A stretch of 9,714 nucleotides of DNA. Origin: Bacteroidales bacterium UBA6207 (GTDB lineage: Bacteria > Bacteroidota > Bacteroidia > Bacteroidales > F082). The notes under the pieces were generated by a model that worked only from the letters and a program-made list of their open reading frames with translations, searched no databases and was not told where the DNA came from. This document shows, in pieces, positions 1 to 6,112 of the stretch. The DNA lies in NCBI GenBank assembly GCA_002421995.1, contig DISP01000065.1, positions 1 to 9,714 on the forward strand, written 5' to 3'. Position 1 is the first letter of the stretch; each line of letters begins with the position of its first letter. Made by a program: the position numbers and the translations under genes.

Positions 1-1341
1 AGGTTTGTCTTTTATCCTGATGATGTGTTAAACCGTCTGGAGATGCTGCTGAATTTGTTTGACCAAAGAGGAATTAACCAGGATGAAACACAAATTGAAA
101 TTGAGCATTTTCAATCTTTAACAGCCGAAATGCAGATTCATAGCTTAATACAAATTACAGGAGGCAAGGCCTTCAGACATGATTCAGGTTTATTTGATCT
201 GGCGGAAGAAATTGTCAGAAGCCTGAAACTTGACAAGAAGGCTGATCCTTATATTCAGTTCATTCTTGAAGTTATTCATGAGTTTCAGGTAAAAAAAACA
301 GCAGGGTTTGATGTTTTCTACACCTTTTGGGCTGATAGCGGCAGCCAGCTCTCAGTGAATGTCCCTGAATCACTTAATGCTGTGAAAATCATGACGATAC
401 ATAAGGCAAAGGGGCTCGAATTTCCGGTTGTTATTTTCCCTTTTGCCAACGATGATTTCAATAAATCTACAAAAAAATATTTATGGCTGGATTTCAGTGA
501 TGAAGGTTTTGGAAAGCTTACACATGGCTTTGTCAAATGCGAAAAGGCATTGCAGGAAACCAGATTCTCGGATTTATATGAAAATGAGATGGCTAAAACC
601 CGCCTCGATAAAATTAATAACCTTTACGTTGCATTAACAAGGGCTGAAAACCGCTTGTATGTATTAACCACGGGTAAAATTACAAAGAGTGGAAATTATA
701 CAACGCTTTTCAGGGATTTTTTACTTGCAAAAGGATTGTGGCAGGATTCGCAGACCACCTACCTTTTCGAGAATAATATTGCTTTTGAGCCAAAACCCCG
801 ACATGATGGCAATACTGAATTTTCAACATTTTTTGTGTCCACCGATTGGAAAACCAGACTAAAAGTTGTGGCTGAAAAAAACCTTGGCGATGCAGAAACA
901 AGCAGGGGCGAGGCTTTGAGGATTGGTAATCTCTTCCATGAGATCATGTCGAAAATCAAAATTGCAGCTGATATTAAGCCAGTATTGGCGTTTTACCGGC
1001 AATCAGGCGAACTTTCAATGAAGCAGCACGATTTAACAAATGCTTTGTTAAAAGATTTGGTGAGCAACGAACAAACCGGTTTTCTTTTTAGTGCTGATGC
1101 CGTTATTAAGAATGAAGTTGAATTGTTGAGTAAGGAGGGGCGTGTTTTTCGCGCCGATCGCTTTATCGAATTTGACACTAAGGTTGTTATTCTTGATTAT
1201 AAAACAGGTAATAAATCCGTGGATCATATACAGCAACTTATTGAATACCGTGAGCTTGTGTCTTCATTGCAAGCAAAACCTGTTGAAGCACTTCTTCTGT
1301 ATATTATTGGTCTTGGAAGCTGGGAACTTGTGGCAATATAA
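1..1341 (+). CDS. addA: AddA/RecB-like helicase-nuclease, C-terminal part (5' end outside window)
   Basis: This is the C-terminal 446 codons of a superfamily 1 (UvrD-type) helicase fused to a RecB-family nuclease; such proteins resect double-strand DNA ends for recombinational repair, usually with an AddB partner. Frame 1 is open from base 1, so the GTG at 25 is not the start. Helicase motif V (TIHKAKGLEF) is at visible residues 132-141 and motif VI (YVALTRA) at 209-215. The nuclease follows from about residue 303 with a complete PD-(D/E)XK set: H313 in GNLFHE, D386 in ADRF, D399 and K401 in DYKTG, and Q412/Y416 in QLIEY, matching the order of E. coli RecB H956, D1067, D1080, K1082. The nuclease therefore looks active. 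ATP-binding motifs lie upstream, outside the window. No cysteine cluster is visible. The AddA name rather than RecB is inferred from Bacteroidota commonly using AddAB; an AddB gene nearby would confirm it. Confidence 0.88.
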   Translation, partial: RFVFYPDDVLNRLEMLLNLFDQRGINQDETQIEIEHFQSLTAEMQIHSLIQITGGKAFRHDSGLFDLAEEIVRSLKLDKKADPYIQFILEVIHEFQVKKTAGFDVFYTFWADSGSQLSVNVPESLNAVKIMTIHKAKGLEFPVVIFPFANDDFNKSTKKYLWLDFSDEGFGKLTHGFVKCEKALQETRFSDLYENEMAKTRLDKINNLYVALTRAENRLYVLTTGKITKSGNYTTLFRDFLLAKGLWQDSQTTYLFENNIAFEPKPRHDGNTEFSTFFVSTDWKTRLKVVAEKNLGDAETSRGEALRIGNLFHEIMSKIKIAADIKPVLAFYRQSGELSMKQHDLTNALLKDLVSNEQTGFLFSADAVIKNEVELLSKEGRVFRADRFIEFDTKVVILDYKTGNKSVDHIQQLIEYRELVSSLQAKPVEALLLYIIGLGSWELVAI

Positions 1342-1367
1342 AAAAAGCTGCCCTGAAAGGACAGCTT
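1340..1367 (-). terminator. Intrinsic terminator after the DUF3467 gene, in the convergent gap
   Basis: Positions 1345-1367 form a hairpin: AAGCTG (1345-1350) pairs with CAGCTT (1362-1367), 1352-1353 pair with 1359-1360, and 1351/1361 is a G.U pair only in minus-strand RNA; the loop is 1354-1358. In the minus-strand transcript the stem is directly followed by five U residues (1344-1340) and then AUAUU, a normal rho-independent arrangement. It begins 5 bp past the DUF3467 stop codon. In plus-strand RNA the same stem has one A/C mismatch and a poor U tract (CUUCUUGAC), so it would end the helicase transcript only weakly. The U tract overlaps the helicase stop codon. Confidence 0.8.
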
Positions 1368-1372
1368 CTTGA

Positions 1373-1678
1373 CTATGCTTGTGCTGTTGGACCACCCATT
1401 GTAAATGGAGGCATCACCTCGCCGCCTTCTTTGATTGGACCATGAACAGATTCAAATTTTTTAATGTTGTCAAGTAATGCTTTGTAAAGTCGTTTAGCGT
1501 GCTCTGGTGTGAGGATGATACGCGATTTAACTTTTGCTTTTTGAACTCCGGGCATAAGTTTCACAAAATCAACAACAAATTCGGATTGTGAATGGGTGAT
1601 TATTGCGAGATTGGAATAGATGCCTTCAGCAATTTCTTCGCTCAGTTCAATATTGATTTGATTTTTATTGTCTGTCAT
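1373..1678 (-). CDS. DUF3467 domain protein of unknown function, downstream of rpoC
   Basis: A 101-residue soluble protein with no signal peptide or membrane segment. Residues about 8-77 match the DUF3467 family as I recall it from Bacteroides: an acidic start (ELSEEIAEGIYSNL), a hydrophobic core (AIITHSQSEFVVDFVKLMPG), then KAKVKSRIILTPEHAKRLYK leading into a probable amphipathic helix up to FESVHG. The tail is short and rich in Gly and Pro (PPFTMGGPTAQA). The ATG at 1678 is preceded by an A/T-rich leader without a Shine-Dalgarno sequence, as usual in Bacteroidota. It reads in the same direction as rpoB-rpoC, 57 bp behind rpoC, but a strong hairpin terminator lies in that gap, so expression must come from readthrough or from a promoter within the end of rpoC. 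No biochemical function is known to me. A role linked to transcription is only a guess from position. Confidence 0.92.
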   Translation of the reverse strand: MTDNKNQINIELSEEIAEGIYSNLAIITHSQSEFVVDFVKLMPGVQKAKVKSRIILTPEHAKRLYKALLDNIKKFESVHGPIKEGGEVMPPFTMGGPTAQA

Positions 1679-1686
1679 ATCGTTTT

Positions 1687-1726
1687 AAAATAAAAAATCA
1701 CCCTCCGGGCTTAACCCGAAGGGTGA
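1687..1726 (-). terminator. Strong hairpin terminator between rpoC and the DUF3467 gene
   Basis: Positions 1698-1726 form a 12-bp stem with a 5-nt loop (1710-1714): TCACCCT (1698-1704) pairs with AGGGTGA (1720-1726) and CGGG (1706-1709) with CCCG (1715-1718). The 1705/1719 position is G.U in minus-strand RNA and a mismatch on the other strand. In the minus-strand RNA the stem is followed by UUUUUU (1697-1692), an A, then UUUU. The hairpin starts 9 bp after the rpoC stop codon. It is the best-formed terminator in the window, yet a co-directional gene starts only about 20 nt past the stem. Confidence 0.87.
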
Positions 1727-1735
1727 AGATGTTCA

Positions 1736-4700
1736 TTATCTGGATTTTTCAGGGCTAACCTTCAGTTTCAAAGAAGTAGCCTCCATCACTGCTTCGTACT
1801 CGGCTCTTGAACCTACGATCAGATCATCATATTCAGGTAAGCCTGTGCCGGCAGGTATTTTATGCCCAACAATTACATTTTCTTTCAAGCCTTTCAAATC
1901 GTCGGATTTGGCGTTAATCGAAGCTTGTGTAAGAACTTTTGTTGTTTCCTGGAACGAAGCGGCCGAAATAAAGCTGTTTGTCTGCAATGATGCCCTTGTG
2001 ATACCTTGCAATACCTGGAAAGCTGTTGCTGGTTTTGCATCACGCGCTTCAACGAGTTTTTTATCTTTACGTTTCAACAACGAGTTTTCGTCACGCATCT
2101 TTCTGGCAGTGATAATCTGTCCTTGATGCAAGGTTTCAGAATCACCCGGATCGGTAACAACCTTTTTGCCAAAAATTTCATCGTTTTCTTCCTGGAAATC
2201 AGTCTTGTTAACGAGTTCACCTTCAAGGAATCTTGTATCACCCGGATCTTCAACTTCTACCTTACGCATCATTTGACGTACAATAACCTCAAAGTGCTTG
2301 TCATTGATCTTCACACCTTGCAAACGATAAACTTCCTGAACCTCGTTCACGATATATTCCTGAACTTTCATCGGTCCTTTGATTGCCAGAATGTCGGCAG
2401 GTGTCATAGCTCCTTCCGATAGCGGTGTGCCGGCCTTAACAAAGTCATTTTCCTGTGCGAGGATTTGCTTTGAAGTTGGGATAAGATAACTCTTCTCTTC
2501 TCCGGTTTTAGAAGTCACTATTACCTCACGGTTTCCGCGTTTAAGTTTTTTTCCAAATGAAACTACCCCATCAATTTCAGATACGATAGCAGGTTCTGAC
2601 GGATTTCTTGCTTCAAAAAGCTCAGTCACACGTGGCAAACCTCCCGTGATGTCGCCCGACTTGCCAATTGCACGCGGAATCTTGACGAGCATCCCGCCAG
2701 CTTCGATTTTGTCGCCTTCTTCCACAACAATATGCGAACCAACAGGAATATCATAAGTTTTGATGAGTACATTGTCTTTGTCAAGAATCTTGATCACAGG
2801 ATTCTTCGTTTTTACACGGCTCTCGATAATTACTTTTTCGTTATAGCCGGTTTGTTCATCAGACTCGATACGGAATGTGACGCCCTCGATAATATTTTCG
2901 AAACTGATTTTTCCTTCAAACTCCGAGAGGATTACAGCATTGTAAGGATCCCAATCACTGATCGGTTCACCTTTTTTCACTTCTGCACCATCTTTCACAT
3001 ATAGGTTTGCACCATACGGGATGTTGCTCGAAGTAAGTACAATACCTGTCTTTTTGTCAACAATTTTCATTTCTGCTGAACGTCCAAGAACGATATCATA
3101 GGTTTTTCCTTCACGGGTTGTTTCAACCGAGCGAAGTTCTTCAATTTCTATAATTCCATCAAACTTGGCTTCAACCTTCGACATGATTGCAATGTTAGAG
3201 GCAGTACCACCCACGTGGAATGTACGCAGCGTCAACTGTGTACCTGGCTCACCGATTGATTGTGCGGCAATAACACCAACTGCTTCACCTTTTTGAACGA
3301 GCTTGCCCGATGCAAGGTTTCTACCGTAGCAGTTGGCACAAACACCTTGTTTGGATTCGCAGGTGAGTACCGACCTGATTTCAACATTTTCAATGGGTGA
3401 TTGCTCAATAATTTCGGCAATATCTTCAGTGATTTCTTCACCACCTGTGATAATCAATTCACCAGTCTGTGGATGATACACATCATGTAGGGCAACCCTT
3501 CCCAGAATACGGTCATACAAGGTTTCAACAACTTCTTCGCTTTTCTTAAGTGCTGAGATTGTCAAGCCGCGCAAGGTACCGCAGTCTTTTTCAGTGATAA
3601 CAACGTCTTGCGAAACGTCAACCAGACGGCGGGTCAGATAACCGGCATCAGCAGTTTTCAAAGCGGTATCGGCCAAACCTTTACGTGCACCGTGTGTCGA
3701 AATAAAGTACTCAAGAACTGACAATCCTTCCTTGAAATTTGAAAGAATCGGGTTTTCAATAATTTCACCACCCGTAGCACCTGATTTTTGCGGTTTTGCC
3801 ATAAGACCCCTCATACCTGAAAGCTGACGGATTTGTTCTTTGGAACCCCTCGCCCCCGAATCAAGCATCATATAAACAGGATTGAAGCCCTGGTCGTCCT
3901 GCGAGAGTTGTTGCATCACAGTATTGGTGAGACGGGAGTTTGTATGTGTCCAAATGTCAATAATCTGGTTATAACGTTCATTATTTGTGATGAAGCCCAT
4001 ATTATAGTTGGCCAAAACTTCCTCCACCTCTTCGTTTGCCTGACGTATCAACTCTTCCTTGGCTACCGGAATCTTTACGTTCCCAAGGTTAAAGGACAAT
4101 CCACCCTTATATGCCATTCTGAATCCGAGGTTTTTGATGTCGTCAAGGAATTTTGCTGCTGCTGCAGTTCCTTGTTTCTTCACCATAGATCCGATGATGT
4201 CACGTAGCGATTTCTTAGTAAGTAGTTGATTAACATATCCATATCCTTGCGGAACTACTTCGTTGAACAGAACACGTCCTACGGTAGTTTCGGTGAGTTT
4301 ATTGACAATGTTCTTGCCTTCCATTACGTTTACCTTGACGTGAATGATGGCATGAAGATCAACTTTCTTTTCATTGTAGGCAATAATCACTTCCTCAGGT
4401 GAATAGAACCTCTTTCCTTCACCTTTTACAGGATGATCCGGAGTACTTTTTCTGGCTTTGGTAATATAATACAAGCCAAGAACCATATCCTGAGATGGAA
4501 CCGTGATAGGAGCTCCGTTAGCCGGATTTAAAATGTTGTGCGAAGCAAGCATCAAAATTTGAGCCTCCAAAACAGCAGCATTTCCGAGTGGCACGTGAAC
4601 GGCCATCTGGTCACCATCAAAGTCGGCATTGAAAGCCGTACACACCAATGGATGCAACTGGATGGCTTTGCCCTCAACCAACTTCGGCTGGAATGCCTGG

Positions 4701-6043
4701 ATACCAAGACGGTGAAGGGTAGGAGCACGGTTTAGCAACACTGGATGTCCTTTAAGAATATTCTCAAGAATATCCCAAACTATTGGATCTTTGCGGTCAA
4801 CAATCTTTTTTGCCGATTTAACGGTTTTAACAATACCCCGCTCAAGCATTTTTCTGATAATAAATGGCTTGAACAATTCCGATGCCATATCTTTTGGGAT
4901 ACCGCATTCATTGAGGTTCAATTCTGGACCTACCACAATAACCGAACGGCCGGAATAGTCAACACGTTTTCCAAGTAGATTCTGACGGAAACGACCTTGT
5001 TTACCCTTAAGGCTGTCGCTGAGTGATTTAAGCGGACGGTTCGATTCTGTCTTAACCGCGCTTGCTTTGCGAGAATTATCAAAAAGCGAATCAACTGCTT
5101 CCTGCAACATGCGTTTCTCATTACGCATAATCACATCCGGTGCCTTGATCTCTATCAACCGTTTCAGTCGGTTGTTGCGGATTATTACCCTTCTGTAAAG
5201 GTCGTTGAGGTCGGAAGTTGCAAAACGTCCCCCATCCAAAGGCACGAGCGGACGGAGTTCGGGTGGTATTACCGGGACAACTTTTGTGATCATCCATTCA
5301 GGTCTGTTCTCAATTCTTGAACGGGCGTCGCGGAATGCTTCAAACACCTGCAGGCGCTTAAGCGCTTCCTGTTTTCTTTGTTGTGAAGTTTCGTTTCCGG
5401 CTTTGTGTCTCAGTTCAAATGATATTTGATCCAGATCGAGTTGAGCCAATAAATCATGAATGGCTTCTGCACCCATTTTAGCGATAAATTTATTTGGATC
5501 GGAATCCGGAAGGTGCTGATTGTCAGCTGGCAAAGCCTCAACAATATCAATATATTCTTCTTCAGTCAGAAAATCCATTACCTGTAAGCCATCGGCGGCT
5601 TTTATTCCGGGTTGGATAATGACATAGCGCTCATAGTAAATGATCATGTCAAGTTTTTTGGTCTGAAGACCAAGAAGAGCACCGATTTTATTGGGCAATG
5701 ATCGGAAATACCAAATGTGTGCAACCGGTACAACGAGTTGGATATGACCCATGCGTTCGCGACGCACTTTTTTCTCTGTCACCTCAACACCGCAACGGTC
5801 GCAAATGATGCCTTTGTATCTGATTCTTTTGTATTTGCCGCAATGACACTCCCAATCTTTTACGGGGCCAAAAATGCGCTCACAGAACAAACCATCTCTT
5901 TCAGGTTTGTATGTTCTGTAATTGATTGTTTCAGGCTTGAGCACCTCGCCACTCGATCTTTCCAGAATGGACTCGGGAGAAGCAAGGCTGATGGTGATTT
6001 TTGAAAAACTACTGCTGATAGTACTGTCTTTCCTGAAAGCCAT
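1736..6043 (-). CDS. rpoC: DNA-directed RNA polymerase subunit beta' (complete)
   Basis: RpoC, 1435 residues, forms the catalytic cleft of RNA polymerase with RpoB. The first zinc site is C66, C68, C81, C84. The catalytic loop NADFDGDQM is at 472-480, with Mg-binding D474, D476 and D478. The bridge helix lies near 763-800 and the second zinc site is C821, C895, C902, C905. The trigger loop includes L939, R940 and H943, in the place of E. coli M932, R933 and H936. A roughly 180-residue insert (about 950-1130) in the SI3 position separates it from the motif DITGGLPRVTELFEAR at 1131-1146. The C-terminal clamp part includes IVNEVQEVYRLQGVKINDKH (1231-1250) and SFISAASFQETTKVLTQA (1357-1374). Length suits Bacteroidota RpoC. 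The ATG at 6043 starts MAFRKDS; its leader is A/T-rich without a Shine-Dalgarno sequence. It lies 69 bp behind rpoB, with a hairpin in the gap. No frameshift or intein is seen. Confidence 0.99.
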   Translation of the reverse strand: MAFRKDSTISSSFSKITISLASPESILERSSGEVLKPETINYRTYKPERDGLFCERIFGPVKDWECHCGKYKRIRYKGIICDRCGVEVTEKKVRRERMGHIQLVVPVAHIWYFRSLPNKIGALLGLQTKKLDMIIYYERYVIIQPGIKAADGLQVMDFLTEEEYIDIVEALPADNQHLPDSDPNKFIAKMGAEAIHDLLAQLDLDQISFELRHKAGNETSQQRKQEALKRLQVFEAFRDARSRIENRPEWMITKVVPVIPPELRPLVPLDGGRFATSDLNDLYRRVIIRNNRLKRLIEIKAPDVIMRNEKRMLQEAVDSLFDNSRKASAVKTESNRPLKSLSDSLKGKQGRFRQNLLGKRVDYSGRSVIVVGPELNLNECGIPKDMASELFKPFIIRKMLERGIVKTVKSAKKIVDRKDPIVWDILENILKGHPVLLNRAPTLHRLGIQAFQPKLVEGKAIQLHPLVCTAFNADFDGDQMAVHVPLGNAAVLEAQILMLASHNILNPANGAPITVPSQDMVLGLYYITKARKSTPDHPVKGEGKRFYSPEEVIIAYNEKKVDLHAIIHVKVNVMEGKNIVNKLTETTVGRVLFNEVVPQGYGYVNQLLTKKSLRDIIGSMVKKQGTAAAAKFLDDIKNLGFRMAYKGGLSFNLGNVKIPVAKEELIRQANEEVEEVLANYNMGFITNNERYNQIIDIWTHTNSRLTNTVMQQLSQDDQGFNPVYMMLDSGARGSKEQIRQLSGMRGLMAKPQKSGATGGEIIENPILSNFKEGLSVLEYFISTHGARKGLADTALKTADAGYLTRRLVDVSQDVVITEKDCGTLRGLTISALKKSEEVVETLYDRILGRVALHDVYHPQTGELIITGGEEITEDIAEIIEQSPIENVEIRSVLTCESKQGVCANCYGRNLASGKLVQKGEAVGVIAAQSIGEPGTQLTLRTFHVGGTASNIAIMSKVEAKFDGIIEIEELRSVETTREGKTYDIVLGRSAEMKIVDKKTGIVLTSSNIPYGANLYVKDGAEVKKGEPISDWDPYNAVILSEFEGKISFENIIEGVTFRIESDEQTGYNEKVIIESRVKTKNPVIKILDKDNVLIKTYDIPVGSHIVVEEGDKIEAGGMLVKIPRAIGKSGDITGGLPRVTELFEARNPSEPAIVSEIDGVVSFGKKLKRGNREVIVTSKTGEEKSYLIPTSKQILAQENDFVKAGTPLSEGAMTPADILAIKGPMKVQEYIVNEVQEVYRLQGVKINDKHFEVIVRQMMRKVEVEDPGDTRFLEGELVNKTDFQEENDEIFGKKVVTDPGDSETLHQGQIITARKMRDENSLLKRKDKKLVEARDAKPATAFQVLQGITRASLQTNSFISAASFQETTKVLTQASINAKSDDLKGLKENVIVGHKIPAGTGLPEYDDLIVGSRAEYEAVMEATSLKLKVSPEKSR
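2084..2254 (-). repeat. Imperfect tandem duplication inside RpoC (DPGD repeats)
   Basis: RpoC residues 1264-1287 and 1296-1320 resemble each other: VEDPGDTRFLEGELV continuing to F-x-EEN, and VTDPGDSETLHQGQII continuing to M-x-DEN, with one gap needed. The similarity is at protein level; the DNA is diverged, so this is an old duplication. The first copy matches the usual bacterial RpoC sequence at this place (E. coli has NAGSSDFLEGEQV), and the second is extra. It lies just before QGITRASLQTNSFISAASF (1346-1364). I recall a similar second copy in Bacteroides RpoC, so it is probably a lineage trait. Confidence 0.7.
2654..3196 (-). other. RpoC trigger-loop insert (SI3 position, residues ~950-1130)
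   Basis: The RpoC trigger loop TLRTFHVGGTAS (938-949) is separated from DITGGLPRVTELF (1131-1143) by about 180 residues. The place matches the SI3 insertion of E. coli beta', which is made of sandwich-barrel hybrid motif domains. The insert is rich in short beta-type stretches with repeated turns such as IPYGANLYVKDGAEVKKGEP (1009-1028) and IPVGSHIVVEEGDKIEAGG (1099-1117), which look like two copies of one barrel-sandwich fold. In E. coli SI3 moves with the trigger loop and affects pausing and cleavage; the same role here is inference. Confidence 0.8.
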
Positions 6044-6062
6044 ATTGTGTAATCTGTTTGTT

Positions 6063-6106
6063 AAAAAAAATGTTTATTGCCATCCCGGAATCTCCGGGAT
6101 GACAAT
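6063..6106 (-). terminator. Terminator-like hairpin between rpoB and rpoC
   Basis: Positions 6076-6106 form a long stem: ATTG (6076-6079) pairs with CAAT (6103-6106) and CATCCCGGA (6081-6089) with TCCGGGATG (6093-6101). The 6080/6102 position is G.U only in minus-strand RNA. This gives 14 pairs around a 3-nt loop. In the minus-strand RNA a 5-nt spacer (AAACA) precedes eight U residues (6070-6063). It begins 7 bp past the rpoB stop codon and ends 20 bp before the rpoC ATG. The spacer makes it less than ideal as a terminator, and rpoC must be transcribed through it, so it may be a partial terminator, a processing or stability element, or a dispersed palindromic repeat. Confidence 0.72.
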
Positions 6107-6112
6107 GGTATT

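Noticed and set aside
25..27. GTG as the start of the helicase-nuclease gene
   Set aside because: The frame is open from base 1, and the protein lacks all N-terminal helicase motifs, so the gene is cut by the window edge rather than starting here.
1679..1760. Possible Bacteroidota-type promoter (TTTG / TAnnTTTG) for the DUF3467 gene
   Set aside because: The minus strand has only a TATTTTAA-like stretch within the terminator U tract, without the TTTG ending or a suitably spaced upstream TTTG.
2006..2422. Plus-strand open frame of 138 codons opposite rpoC
   Set aside because: It lies wholly antisense to strongly conserved rpoC codons, has a Phe/Asn-rich low-quality composition and matches no family I recognise.
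3833..4207. Plus-strand open frame of 124 codons with many Cys and His residues
   Set aside because: It looks faintly like a metal-binding protein, but the residues arise from the reverse complement of rpoC codons and there is no regular Cys/His spacing.
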